DNA of 64,000 nucleotides from Flaccisagitta enflata (GCA_965153355.1 OZ231126.1:66712001-66776000), one strand, 5' to 3'. Counted from the stretch's first letter, positions 30,313 to 43,345 are shown. Made by a program: numbers and translations. The notes: generated by a model not told the origin, from the letters alone.

Positions 30313-30626
30313 AACAAGCCCGACCGGGCAACGATGCGTCCGGGCTGTGTCTCAGCGTGTATTGATCATGTGACATATGTATGGAGAGACAGATGGACGA
30401 ACAGACCAGTGAAAAGACTCTCAAAACATGTTGGTTGATCATTTGTTTCAGTGTAGGATCTCACCGTGGCCGAAAACAGCCGAGAAACGCGGTTTTTGCA
30501 CAGGCGTGACGGACGGACCGACCGACGGACGGACCGACCGACGGACGGACGGACCGACCGACGGACGGACGGACCGACGGACAGACCCTCTTATAGAGAT
30601 GCGTTCCTGACGGACGCATCTAAAAA
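30313..30626 (-). mobile_element. Family A-like element, AGATGCGTCC subfamily
   Basis: The + strand begins AACAAGCCCGACCGGGCAAC, GATGCGTCCGGGCTG, and ends CCTCTTATAGAGATGCG, TTCCTGACGGACGCATC, TAAAAAT. The layout is the same as other family A copies, but both the word and the distal hairpin (GCCCGACCGGGC) have different sequences. A run of GACGGACGGACCGACC lies next to the hairpin. Confidence 0.88.
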
Positions 30627-30791
30627 TAGAAGAAAGAACTAGATTAAACGGTTTGCCATTTCAATGGCTGAAAGTGATTGAGGAAAAGGGGACTGAGTGG
30701 AGAAGGGTAAATCTGGTGTAAGATTGAAGAGGTGAAGGGAAAAAAAACGCTGAGACGAAACAAATCAAAATGAATAACAATGAATGGAAAA

Positions 30792-31278
<487 letters not shown>

Positions 31279-31427
31279 TAAGAAGGCTTGAGGGCGGAAT
31301 TGAATTCCAGGTGGACAATGACTAATGTTCTGCTGTCAGTGACGCCGGAGAAGAGGTCAGTCCCAAGATCTCGAGTCCCAAAGAAAAACTTCATATCAAA
31401 ACCGCTTTGTACGACGGCCGGTGCGGC

Positions 31428-31490
31428 CAACATACCCGGCCGGTCACCATTACCGGCCGGTCACCATTACCGGCCGGTTGCCGATATCGG
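31428..31490. repeat. 17-bp minisatellite CCGGCCGGTCACCATTA
   Basis: Two full units and two diverged partial units, with a self-complementary CCGGCCGG core. Confidence 0.85.
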
Positions 31491-31499
31491 CCGACCTCA

Positions 31500-32395
31500 A
31501 ACGCCGGAGAACTGGATCGTCGTATGGGGTATTTTGTACTTCTTTGCGCTGCACATTTTCATGTATGAATACATACAATATAGTGCAATTTGTCCATAAC
31601 TGGTTCATTTGATAAATGTTGCTAGGTTGAATTAGTATCAGACTTTGCATCACCGCCGCCCCTGTCCAAACATTCGAAAGTAGTGTGTATGTGCACATTT
31701 CGTTACTGTTCCATCACTTATGCAATCATCTATTGTATTAAATTTGCGCTATTAGTCCTCGGGTACACTTCTGTGTAATTAATTTGACAGCATCCAAACC
31801 ACAGTGCGTAACTGCGCATCCTCCACCTCCTCCAGCGACAGCGGAACCATTTCAGGCCGAATTTAGGACTAGTTAAAACTAAAACCACTTTAGTCAGAAT
31901 TCGGGTTCGAGTGGAATGAAGCAGAACGTCTCTTTTTATCATTTTTAATTAAAGTGTTTTTTTTTATTTCTAATTCTTCTGGGAGACTCTTAGAGACTGG
32001 TTTATCTTATGTATGAAAAAGGTTGATTCATTGTTTGTTTTCAATGTTTAACTTTATCGTTATTTTGACACCATTTTTCACCAATTCTGAAGAAAGAATT
32101 ATTGAAATTTTCCCAAAAAATTTAAAAATCTATCATGAGAAATAGTCTAAAAAAAAAAAACAATCTGCATTTTCATTTCCTGCATTGACATTTTTAGAAT
32201 TTAAACAAAATCAATGATTATTTGAAAAAAAATCAAATATATAAATTTAAGGAATTTTGATCTTAAGATTTTCAAAATCTGACAATGATAGATTGTGTTA
32301 AAAGATAATATAAAAAAAGATGAAGAGTGGTGCAAATAAAATATCAATCAGGGTCCAAAAAAATTTGTTTATGAAGTTCACTCATAAACCACTTT
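31500..32395. other. No gene recognised; contains a family D repeat relic
   Basis: At 31845-31915 GGCCGAATTTAGGACTAG and CCACTTTAGTCAGAATTC match stretches at 37751-37795, 32420-32440 and 38705-38720. The remainder is AT-rich. Confidence 0.45.
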
Positions 32396-32399
32396 AATT

Positions 32400-32520
32400 T
32401 CAATGAGCATTAAAAATTGCAACCACTCTAGTCCGATTCTGCCTTGAGTGGTTTGGGAGCATTCTCAGATGAGGATTCGGCCTTGAGTGCCCTCCTCCCA
32501 AGCGACGTCGTCTAGGCCTG
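32400..32520. repeat. Family D dispersed repeat
   Basis: CCACTCTAGTCCGATTCTGC, then GAGGATTCGGCCTTGAGTG. The same pair of words appears at 38705-38760 (CACTTTAGTCCGATTC, GAGGCTTCGGCCTTGAGT). Confidence 0.55.
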
Positions 32521-32560
32521 GCCAAAAGGAAAAAGAAGGAAGGAAAGAAGAAGAAGAAGA

Positions 32561-32730
32561 GCAAGGCTGGATACACGGCCACCAGTTGCGGACGGGTGGG
32601 CAGGGACGGATATGCGCGTTTTCCTACTTGTCGACTCGTACTGACGGACGGACGGACCGACGGATCAAAGGAAGGACGGACGGACGGACGGACAAAGCCT
32701 CTTATAGAGTTGCGTGTCCGCAACTAAAAA
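32561..32730 (-). mobile_element. Family A element (AGTTGCGGAC subtype)
   Basis: The + strand begins GCAAGGCTGGATACACGGCC, ACCAGTTGCGGACGGGTGGG, and ends CCTCTTATAGAGTTGCGTG, TCCGCAACTAAAAA. The A-rich end runs straight into a GAAAAA array. Confidence 0.92.
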
Positions 32731-33045
32731 GAAAAAGAAAAAGAAAAAGAAAAAGAGAGAGACAAAGAAAAAGAAAGAGAAAAAGAAGAAAAAAACGAAA
32801 AAGAGGAATAAGAAGTAGAAGAAGACGAAGAGGTAAAAGAAGAAGGAGAAAAAAAAAGAAGAAGAATTAGAAGAAGAACAAGAAGAAGTACAAGAAGCAC
32901 AAAAAGGAGAAGAAGCAGAAGAAGGATATGAAGAAGAAGGAGGAGAAATAAAAGAAGGACAAGAAGAGGAAGCAGAAGGAGAAGAAAAAGAAGCAGAAGA
33001 AGAAGAAGAAGAAGAAGAAGAAGAAGAAGAAGAAGAAGAAGAAGA

Positions 33046-33128
<83 letters not shown>

Positions 33129-33132
33129 GAGA
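32731..33132. repeat. Polypurine tract: (GAAAAA)n, (GAA)n, (GA)n
   Basis: About 400 bp of almost pure purine on the + strand, grading from hexamers and imperfect GAA to pure GA from 33050. It starts at the A-rich end of a family A element. Confidence 0.95.
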
Positions 33133-33262
33133 GAGAGTGAGAGAGCGGTGGTGAGACTTACGCCGACAAGAGCGCCGGTCGACAACTTGGCCGACGCCGG
33201 CCAACGCCGGCCGATCCGCCGACGCCTCTGATGAGGGCAGGAAAAATGGAAAATGTCCAGAT

Positions 33263-33264
<2 letters not shown>

Positions 33265-33323
<59 letters not shown>

Positions 33324-33325
33324 TG
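33265..33325. repeat. (GA)n microsatellite
   Basis: About 55 bp of GA. Preceded by a GC-rich GCCGACGCCGGCCAACGCC stretch at 33190-33225. Confidence 0.94.
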
Positions 33326-33446
33326 AGCGAGAGAGAGACAGAACCCCCCCATACACGCACACACACATACACACACAGACATATATATATATTTCTTTAG
33401 AAAGGAATTCACAGCCATGTTCGTTTTTTCCTTATTGCCTCATTGA

Positions 33447-33506
<60 letters not shown>

Positions 33507-33559
33507 AAGAAAGAAAGAAAGAAAGAGAGAAAGAAAGAAAGAAAGAAAAAAAGAAAGAG

Positions 33560-33593
<34 letters not shown>

Positions 33594-33660
33594 GAGGAAA
33601 GAAGGAAAGCAAGATAGACAGAAAGGAAGAAAGGAAAAGAGAAAGAAAGAAGGTAAGAAA
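33447..33660. repeat. (GAAA)n microsatellite, decaying to the right
   Basis: Pure GAAA units to about 33550, then increasingly substituted units to 33660. Confidence 0.95.
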
Positions 33661-34568
33661 CAAAATAAGAAAGTCTGAAAGGAAAAAGACAAGAATGTCT
33701 GGAAAACACAGCAAGTGAGAAAGAAAGGTAGATATGGATGGACGGACGGGACCCATGTACGGCAAGACGGCCAGAGCGTCTGAGAGAATTTGCGACAAAA
33801 TACGGAGCGCAATAGGAGGTAGGGGGTAGGGGAAGTGATTTCAGAGGCCATTCAGGTATTTGGGCAGGGGTACCGGTGTAGAAAATCACCAGTTGAAGCA
33901 GGAAAGATGGACCATTCGACAGACCAGATCCTAGTCAGTGATGCTTTCTTTTGACGGGCGTCATGTGATCTAGGGTGGGATAGCTCCCGCACCTCATAAA
34001 AATACCCCAGTCCCCAGAGGGTAATCCGGAGGGGTTTGATATAGCGCGACGCGACGAAGCCTCGACAGTGTTCTTTCAAACAAGGTCGACGGAATCGTTT
34101 TAATGAAACTGTGTTTTCTTGAGATTGCCGCAAATGAATTCCGATTTAGCTCAGCAAACTTCAAGTTTTTCTTTCAAAAATGTTCAATGTAACATTGACT
34201 TGGTCCTTATCCTTCATATCAATGCCATGCATTCATTACATCATTCGGTATTGTATAAAAACAGATAACTGCGTGGAGACTTCAGTATGCAAATTAGGCT
34301 GAGAATACAGCTTTTTTGACAGAGTTATGGACTCGTTGTAGGACCACCGCCGTAGGCCAAACGTGCGCTATCTACGAAATATGTCGCTGTCTCTTATACA
34401 ATCGTAATCACCGTGGACGTCGCAATCGTCAAGGCCTTCATTATTATCCTCATCGCCTTCAACAACGCCTTCATCATCGCCACATCCAACGCCTTTCTCT
34501 GCATCATCGACATCTGCGTTACCATGGCGCAATTACTTCCGGGTCCATATGCAATGACTGTGGTTAAT
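33661..34568. other. No gene recognised
   Basis: A short GGATGGACGGACGGGAC stretch at 33732-33750 and GGGCAGGGGTACCGG at 33862-33876 may be remains of a family A copy. At 34400-34530 triplet-like ATCATCGTCATC words produce open frames without recognisable protein features. Confidence 0.4.
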
Positions 34569-34576
34569 AGTCCGTA

Positions 34577-34907
34577 CAGGGGTGTATATTCTTGAGTCGC
34601 TTTTGATTTTTTCCCCCCCTTGCCTTTGATTTTCTTCCCCGCGACGCGACGCGTCACGTCGTGTGTTTATATCCATGATTTTCTTCCCCATATAGCAATA
34701 AATCTACATAGTTAAGGTTTAAATAGTGTTGAATTGTGTTTTACTAATTGAGTTTTATGACTTGGTAGTGTCAAAAGTTATATTTTCCCCAAATTTCCTT
34801 TTTTTTTCTTTTTCCCCCTTTGATTTCCTTCCCCATCTCCAGACCCTTTGATTCCCCCCCCCCCACCGGTGGGGGGGGGGGGGGAAACTCAAGAATATAC
34901 AGGCCTG
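34577..34907. mobile_element. 331-bp hAT-like non-autonomous element with 8-bp target duplication
   Basis: The left end reads CAGGGGTGTATATTCTTGAG and the inverted right end CAGGCCTGTATATTCTTGAG: 18 of 20 match. The 8-bp sequence AGTCCGTA is present exactly on both sides (34569-34576 and 34908-34915). A CAG-type terminus with 8-bp duplication is diagnostic of hAT transposons. The interior is a degenerate repeat of TTTGATTTTCTTCCCC and long C and G runs; no transposase. Confidence 0.93.
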
Positions 34908-35130
34908 AGTCCGTAACTTGTTCTCATCGCCGTCATGGTTCTCGTCAACAATCTAGACACACTTTTTCGCTGAAATGAGAATCCCAAATTCTTGTCTGCA
35001 GAATAATCAGTTCTCAAGGCATTGAATATCGGGCGATTATCTTTTAAACCTTTGCGAGACTTTGCGCACTTTTTGGTCCGATTTTACCACGGGTCGATTC
35101 ACCTTTACTTGGACACGCAGGTGCTCATTG

Positions 35131-35133
<3 letters not shown>

Positions 35134-35223
<90 letters not shown>

Positions 35224-35232
35224 GCGACAACG

Positions 35233-35330
<98 letters not shown>

Positions 35331-35362
35331 AACAACAAAAACAACAAAAACAACAACAACCA
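35134..35362. repeat. (CAA)n microsatellite
   Basis: About 75 CAA/AAC triplets with interruptions near 35223 and after 35329. Poly-Asn and poly-Val frames are artefacts. Confidence 0.96.
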
Positions 35363-35394
35363 CTTACTTGTTCCTCCTCTTGCCATGTCTCCGT

Positions 35395-35501
35395 CACCGC
35401 CGTCGCCTCCGCTACCGCAACTTGACCTGCCTCCGCCGCCACCGCCACCACCACCTGATGTGCCGCCGCCGCCGCCGCCGCCTTCGCCTTCGCCTCCGCC
35501 T

Positions 35502-35548
<47 letters not shown>

Positions 35549-35785
35549 TCTTTCACCTTTGGCCACGGTCAAACTTTCTTCTAAGGAGGTGGGCGTCAGA
35601 ACAGTTTCGGCCGTGGCAGAGACAAATGACCCAACGTTATCACCAACGTCATCGACTTCATCGTCGTCGTCATCGTCTTCGTTGTCGTCATCGTTGTCAT
35701 CGTCACCGTAGTCCTCGTCACCGTCATCGTCGTCATCATCGTCGTCATCATCGTCGTCGTCATCGTCGTCATCATCGTCGTCTGT
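35395..35785. repeat. GC-rich triplet tracts (CCG)n and (CGT/CAT)n
   Basis: CCGCCG triplets at 35395-35550, then, after about 90 bp, TCGTCATCG triplets at 35648-35783. A Pro-rich frame on the + strand joins the CAA tract to this one, but no independent coding evidence exists. Confidence 0.85.
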
Positions 35786-35936
35786 ACGTCACTGGATTAC
35801 CCACCTCTGTCGCCGGTGTCACTTGGCCTCGGCTTTTGTCGCATTTAATGCGCCTTCTCCCTTTGTCACCATCTTGGGACTAAAAAGGCCGAGGGCGTGT
35901 TACTACTAAATCGCATCTTTTGTCTATTCCTTCATA

Positions 35937-36574
35937 GTCCAGTCTGTGGATGCATGAAATTGATCAATCTCGGCTTTTCTGGAACAAAGCTTGAAACTTT
36001 GCATACAAATATTTAAAGTTATCTAGATCATGATCATGATAGGGGCAGGTAAAAAAAATTTGAGCACCTATCTTAAAAATTCATCTAAAATTTTCAAAAC
36101 CATGCCACCGCCAAACTGTCTACCTCAGAGCAATAAAATTTCATGAGCAAAAAAATATGGGTTTTATTCATGTCCATACCAAATTTCAGGTCTCTAGCTT
36201 TATTGGAAGGGGAGATACAGCCGATTTACTTTTGGGTGTATTTTTCTCAAAAATGCCCTTTTTCCAAAAAAATGCAGTTTTTATATACGAAAGTAAATTG
36301 GCTATATCTCTGTTTCTCATAAAGCTAAAGAGCTGAAATTTGGTGTGCGTATGTACAAAATGCATATTTTTTAGCTCAAAAAATTCATTGCCCTCACTCT
36401 GGCGGTTTGGCGATGGCATGATTTTGAAAATTTTAAAGGAATTTTTGAGATAGTTGCTCAAAATTTTTTGACCTGCACCTATCATTATCAATATCTACAT
36501 GAATCTAAATACTTATATGCAAATTTTCAAACTTTGTTCCAGAAAAGCCGATTCCTTTCTTTAGCAACCTGGAC
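35937..36574. mobile_element. TA-flanked palindromic element (638 bp)
   Basis: Both ends read GTCCAG from the outside. The arms match further in: CGGCTTTTCTGGAACAAAGC pairs with TTTGTTCCAGAAAAGCCG, CCTATCTTAAAAATTC pairs inversely with GGAATTTTTGAGATAG, and AAACCATGCCACCGCCAAAC pairs with GTTTGGCGATGGCATGATTT. The centre lies near 36256. TA is outside each end (35935-35936 and 36575-36576). Confidence 0.85.
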
Positions 36575-36617
36575 TATTATTTCATCAGTCTCTTTCTCAG
36601 TTTTACTTCATTCTTGC

Positions 36618-36665
36618 TGTCCTACAAGGGAGTGAGCGAAGTGAATGAACGTGCCTGCTCTGTTC
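36618..36665 (+). mobile_element. Family C fragment
   Basis: CTGTCCTACAAGGGAGTGAG then CGAAGTGAATGAACG matches the interior of the family C elements. No ends are present. Confidence 0.55.
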
Positions 36666-36744
36666 AAATCAAGGTTCCTGCGCGTAAAAAACAGGCCCCG
36701 ACCGAGTCTACGCTGACCGGAGTTTCTCAAATCGCGATGATTTG

Positions 36745-37131
<387 letters not shown>

Positions 37132-37272
37132 CATTTTTCTTCCTTTTCCTTTGACTGTTCGTTTTGTTACTTTTGTTGGCATTTAACTCTAATAAGCAGC
37201 GCTCAAATACTGAGTCCATGTAGGTACAGCACATTAAAAGAACAAGAGATGCACATCCAAAATGACACACGT

Positions 37273-37514
<242 letters not shown>

Positions 37515-37619
37515 TCCAGTTTTTAAATCGCGCGTATTTCCGCAGCAGCGGCGTCGAGCGACCCCTGACTGACTGACGTATTGCCTTGGCGGCCCCATAT
37601 TTTGCGACCGAGTGAAATG

Positions 37620-37800
37620 ACACCATCGTCGCCGCCTTGCCGCCGCCTTCGCCGTCGCCGCCGCCGCCTTCGCCGTCGCCGCCGCCTTCGCCGTCGCCGC
37701 CGCTACCGCCACAGCCTCTGCCAGCGCCTACACCTTGGACAATCCCTCTGGGCCGAATTTCAGACTAGAATTAAATTTGATACCACTTAAGTCCGATTTG
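37620..37800. repeat. (CCG)n tract followed by family D repeat
   Basis: GCCGCCTTCGCCGTC triplets at 37626-37700, then GGCCGAATTTCAGACTAG and CCACTTAAGTCCGATTTG. A similar order (CCTCCAGCGACAGCGG, then GGCCGAATTT) is seen at 31820-31860. Confidence 0.65.
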
Positions 37801-37820
37801 AGAGATAGTGGAGGATTACA

Positions 37821-38206
37821 TTTTTAGTCGCGTGCACGCGACTCTACAACCCGCTATGTCGGTCCGTCGGTCCGTCCGTCCGTCGGTCCGTCCGTCTGTC
37901 GGTCCGTCCGTCACACTTTACTTCTTTGTACTATAATGTCAACTCTTAGGTCTTTTTAAGTCATTCATAGTTAGTTTAAATCATTTTGAGTCATTTTAAG
38001 TCATTTTAAGTCATTTTAAGTCATTTTAAGTCATTTTAAGTCATTTTAAGTCATTTCAAGTTATTTTAAGTTTTTTTTGGTCATTAGGTTTTTAATCATT
38101 TTAAGTCAATTTTGGTCATTTTAGGTCATTTTAAGTCATTGAAAGTCATCCTAAGTCATTCTTTGTCTGTAAGTCTCGCACGCGACTTATAGGTGTTGGC
38201 CTTGTT
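37821..38206 (+). mobile_element. Family A element with internal 10-bp AAGTCATTTT array
   Basis: Starts TTTTTAGTCGCGTGCACGCG, ACTCTACAACCCGC, GGTCCGTCGG and TCACACTTT. The interior 37950-38160 is an array of AAGTCATTTT units. It ends GTCTCGCACGCGACTTATAG and GTTGGCCTTGTT. The next family A copy begins immediately. Confidence 0.92.
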
Positions 38207-38373
38207 AGTTGCGGAAACGCAACTTTATAAGAGCCTTTGTCTGTCGGTCTGTCGGTCTGTCGGTTGGTCCGCACGTCCGTCCGTGAACAGGAGTCAAAAA
38301 ATGTGAAAACGCGCATTTTCTCCCCTGCCCACCCGTCCCAACTGGTATTGGCCGTGTATCTGGCCTTGTTTTC
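38205..38373 (+). mobile_element. Family A element (AGTTGCGG subtype), head-to-tail with the previous one
   Basis: Starts TTAGTTGCGGAAACGCAACT, TTATAAGAGCCTTTGTC, then GTCGGTCTGTCGG. It ends CACCCGTCCCAACTGG, GGCCGTGTATCTGGCC and TTGTTTT. The distal word has lost two bases compared with GTCCGCAACT. Confidence 0.9.
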
Positions 38374-38800
38374 TTAAATCTTAATAAGAGCGGTTTTAAG
38401 TAAACTTTCTTGAGATAATTATACATGTCTGATAATATTTTCCTTATAAAGAATTGTTTCGTTGATTTTTTTTATTTGATAATTAAGTAGATTTTCACTT
38501 TTTTTACTTTTCTTTTCTTTTTATCTTTTCAAAGAAAAAACAGTGAAATCATGGAATTTTTCCCCAAAATAATTGTAAAAAAGTTGTTCAAGAAAAAAGT
38601 CAAAAATGGCAAAAGACTAATGCGAAAAGAGCCCATAAAAGCCCATAAAACTTTCTTTTTCAAGTTTATTAAAAGATCACCTTAGTTAGATTAAACAAAT
38701 AAGTATAAAGTCACTTTAGTCCGATTCAACTCATTTTCGGATGAGGCTTCGGCCTTGAGTTGTTGGTTCGGCGCCGCTGCCATCACCGGGACTTAACTCG
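38374..38800. other. No gene recognised; family D relic at 38700-38765
   Basis: AT-rich sequence, then CACTTTAGTCCGATTC and GAGGCTTCGGCCTTGAG, as at 32420-32495. Confidence 0.45.
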
Positions 38801-38954
38801 CGGCTCTCAAGAACCGCCAAAGAGAGAGAGAAAAAGACAAAAAACCAAAGAGTGATTAAAATTCAGGCAACGCAATGCAGCAGTTACCTTAAATTTCACG
38901 CTGTGAACTAAAAGAAAGACAGAGAGGAAACAAGGAAAGAAAAAACAAATGGAA

Positions 38955-39620
<666 letters not shown>

Positions 39621-39699
39621 ACGCTGGGAACAGAAAGAAACAATTTATTGCGATCAAATGAAGCTGTACCTTTTGATAAATAAAATATAAATTCAAATT

Positions 39700-39930
39700 T
39701 TTTTTGGTTGAACTGAATTTCAAGAATTACAAATTTTCTTTCATTCTAGACCAATCTCAGGTCTGTATCTCAAACCGTTTAGAAGTTAGAGCCTGTCATA
39801 ATGAACCTCTATGTTGGAAAAATATTCATTTTTCAATAGGATTGCAAAACTGAAAATGGCAATGTTTTCACTCTTGTTTATGCCATTTATAAACGAATAA
39901 AGCAAAAAAAACCAGATTGGAGCAATATGA
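39700..39930. other. Single-arm relic of a palindromic element
   Basis: GACCAATCTCAGGTCTGTA then TCTCAAACCGTTTAGAAG resembles the arms of the element at 14759-15746 (GAGACCAACCTGGTATCTG). No partner arm was found nearby. Confidence 0.45.
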
Positions 39931-39979
39931 AAGTTTTCTTTGAAAGCTTTAGAGAGAGACTAAAATTCAGACAGACATA

Positions 39980-39992
39980 GAGACAGAGTGAA

Positions 39993-40027
<35 letters not shown>

Positions 40028-43000
40028 TAGAGATTGGAAAATAAACAGAGACAGAGACAGAGACAGAGTCAAAGACAGAGTCAAAGACAGAGTCAAAGAC
40101 AGAGTCAAAGACAGAGTCAAAGACAGCGTAAAAGACAGAGTCAAAGACAGTGTCAAAGGCAGAGTCAAAGACAGAGTCAAAGACAGATTCAAAGACAGAG
40201 TCAAAGAAAGAGTCAAAGACAGAGTCAAAGACAGAGTCAAAGACAGTGTCAAAGACAGTGTCAAAGACAGAGTCAAAGACAGAATCAAACACAGTGTAAA
40301 AGACAGAGTCAAAGACAGAGTCAAAGACAGAGTCAAAGACAGAGTCAAAGACAGAGTCAAAGACAGAGTCAAAGACAGAGTCAAAGACAGTGTCAAAGAC
40401 AGAGTCAAAGACAGAATCAAAGACAGTGTCAAAGACAGAGTCAAAGACAGTGTCAAAGACAGAGTCAAATACAGAATCGAAGACAGTGTCAAAGACAGAG
40501 TCAAAGAAAGTGTCAAAGACAGTGTCAAAGACAGAGTCAAAGACAGAGTCAAAGACAGAGTCAAAGACAGAGTCAAAGACAGAGTCAAAGACAGAGTCAA
40601 AGACAGAGTCAAAGACAGAGTCAGAGACAGAGTTTAAGATAGAGTTTAAGACAGTGTCAAAGACAGAGTCAAAAACAGATTCAAAGACAGAGTCAAAGAC
40701 AGAGTCAAAGACAGAGTCAAAGACAGAGTCAAAGACAGAGTCAAAGACAGAGTCAAAGACAGAGTCAAAGACAGAGTCAATGACAGAGTCAAAGACAGAG
40801 TCAAAGACAGAGTCAAAGGCAGAGTCAAAGACAGAGTTTAAGACAGAGTTTAAGACAGTGTCAAAGACAGAGTCAAAGACAGAGTCAAAGACAGAGTCAA
40901 AGACAGGGTCAAAGACAGAGTCAAAGACAGAGTCAAAGACAGAGTCAAAGACAGAGTCAAAGACAGAGTCAAAGACAGAGTCAAAGACAGTGTCAAAGAC
41001 AGAGTCAAAGACAGAATGAAAGACAGTGTCAAAGACAGAGTCAAAGACAGTGTCAAAGACAGAGTCAAATACAGAATCAAAGACAGTGTCAAAGACAGAG
41101 TCAAAGACAGTGTCAAAGACAGTGTCAAAGACTGAGTCAAAGACAGAGTCAAAGACAGAGTCAAAGACAGAGTCAAAGACAGAGTCAAAGACAGAGTCAA
41201 AGACAAAGTCAAAGACAGAGTTTAAGACAGAGTCAAAGACAGTGTCAAAGACAGTGTCAAAGACAGAGCCAAAGACAGTGTCAAAGACAGAGTCAAAGAT
41301 AGTGTCAAAGACAGAGTCATGGACAGAGTCAAAGACAGTGTCAAAGACAGAGTCAAAGACAGAGTCAAAGACAGAGTAAAAGACAGAGTCAAAGACAGAG
41401 TCAATGACAGAGTCAAAGAAAGAGTCAAAGACAGAGTCAAAGACAGTGTCAAAGGCAGAGTCAAAGACAGAGTCAAAGGCAGAGTCAAAGACAGAGTCAA
41501 AGACAGAGTCAAAGACAGAGTCAAAGACAGAGTCAAAGACAGAGTCAAAGACAGTGTCAAAGACAGAGTCAAAGACAGAGTCAAAGACAGAGTCAAAGAC
41601 TGAGTCAAAGACAGTGTCTAAGACAGAGTCAAAGACAGCATCAAAGACAGAGTCAAAGACAGAGTCAATGACAGTGTCAATGACAGAGTCAAAGACAGAG
41701 TCAAAGACAGAGTCAAAGACAGAGTCAAAGACAGAGTCAAAGACAGTGTCAAAGACAGTGTCAAAGACAGAGCCAAAGACAGTGTCAAAGACAGTGTCAA
41801 AGACAGTGTCAAAGACAGAGTCAAAGACAGTGTCAAAGACAGAGTCAAAGACAGAGTCAAAGACAGTGTCAAAGACAGAGTCAAAGACAGAGTCAAAGAC
41901 AGAGTCAAAGACAGAGTCAAAGACAGAGCCAAAGACAGTGTCAAAGACAGAGTCAAAGATAGTGTCAAAGACAGAGTCATGGACAGAGTCAAAGACAGTG
42001 TCAAAGACAGAGTCAAAGACAGAGTCAAAGACAGAGTCAAAGACAGAGTCAAAGACAGAGTCAATGACAGAGTCAAAGAAAGAGTCAAAGACAGAGTCAA
42101 AGACAGTGTCAAAGGCAGAGTCAAAGACAGAGTCAAAGACAGTGTCTAAGACAGAGTCAAAGACTGAGTCAAAGACAGTGTCTAAGACAGAGTCAAAGAC
42201 AGCATCAAAGACAGAGTCAAAGACAGAGTCAATGACAGTGTCAATGACAGAGTCAAAGACAGAGTCAAAGACAGAGTCAAAGACAGAGTCAAAGACAGAG
42301 TCAAAGACAGTGTCAAAGACAGTGTCAAAGACAGAGCCAAAGACAGTGTCAAAGACAGTGTCAAAGACAGTGTCAAAGACAGAGTCAAAGACAGTGTCAA
42401 AGACAGAGTCAAAGACAGAGTCAAAGACAGTGTCAAAGACAGAGTCAAAGACAGAGTCAAAGACAGTGTCAAAGACAGTGTCAAAGACAGAGCCAAAGAC
42501 AGTGTCAAAGACAGAGTCAAAGATAGTGTCAAAGACAGAGTCATGGACAGAGTCAAAGACAGTGTCAAAGACAGAGTCAAAGACAGAGTCAAAGACAGAG
42601 TCAAAGACAGAGTCAAAGACAGAGTCAATGACAGAGTCAAAGAAAGAGTCAAAGACAGAGTCAAAGACAGTGTCAAAGGCAGAGTCAAAGACAGAGTCAA
42701 AGGCAGAGTCAAAGACAGAGTCAAAGACAGAGTCAAAGACAGAGTCAAAGACAGAGTCAAAGACAGTGTCAAAGACAGAGTCAAAGACAGAGTCAAAGAC
42801 AGAGTCAAAGACTGAGTCAAAGACAGTGTCTAAGACAGAGTCAAAGACAGCATCAAAGACAGAGTCAAAGACAGAGTCAATGACAGTGTCAATGACAGAG
42901 TCAAAGACAGAGTCAAAGACAGAGTCAAAGACAGAGTCAAAGACAGAGTCAAAGACAGTGTCAAAGACAGTGTCAAAGACAGAGTCAAAGACAGTGTCAA

Positions 43001-43345
43001 AGACAGTGTCAAAGACAGTGTCAAAGACAGAGTCAAAGACAGTGTCAAAGACAGAGTCAAAGACAGAGTCAAAGACAGAGTCAAAGACAGAGTCAAAGAC
43101 AGAGTCAAAGACAGAGTCAAAGACAGAGTCAAAGACAGAGTCAAAGACAGTGTCAAAGACAGTGTCAAAGACAGAGTCAAAGACAGAGTCAAAGACAGAG
43201 TCAAAGACAGTGTCAAAGACAGTGTCAAAGACAGTGTCAAAGACAGTGTCAAAGATAGTGTCAAAGACAGAGTCAAAGACAGTGTCAAAGACAGTGTCAA
43301 AGATAGTGTCAAAGACAGAGTCAGAGACAGTGTCAAAGACAGTGA
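39980..43345. repeat. 12-bp satellite, 3.3 kb, unit TCAAAGACAGAG, with higher-order copies
   Basis: A short CAGA tract leads into about 275 units of TCAAAGACAGAG, with variants such as TCAAAGACAGTG. A rare variant (GTCATGGACAG) recurs at about 41318, 41978 and 42542, and another (AAAGACTGAGTC) at about 41599, 42163 and 42811. This shows blocks of about 0.56-0.66 kb and about 1.2 kb were copied. The period is 4 codons, so frames of up to 1168 codons (FDSV on minus, SKTE on plus) exist but are not supported as genes. Confidence 0.95.

Noticed and set aside
35022-35711. Asn-rich/Pro-rich protein of 229 codons
   Set aside because: The frame is made by CAA, CCG and CGT/CAT triplet tracts; every frame through them is open and no independent coding signal exists.
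36186-36491. 101-codon minus-strand frame as a gene
   Set aside because: It spans the centre of the palindromic element at 35937-36574.
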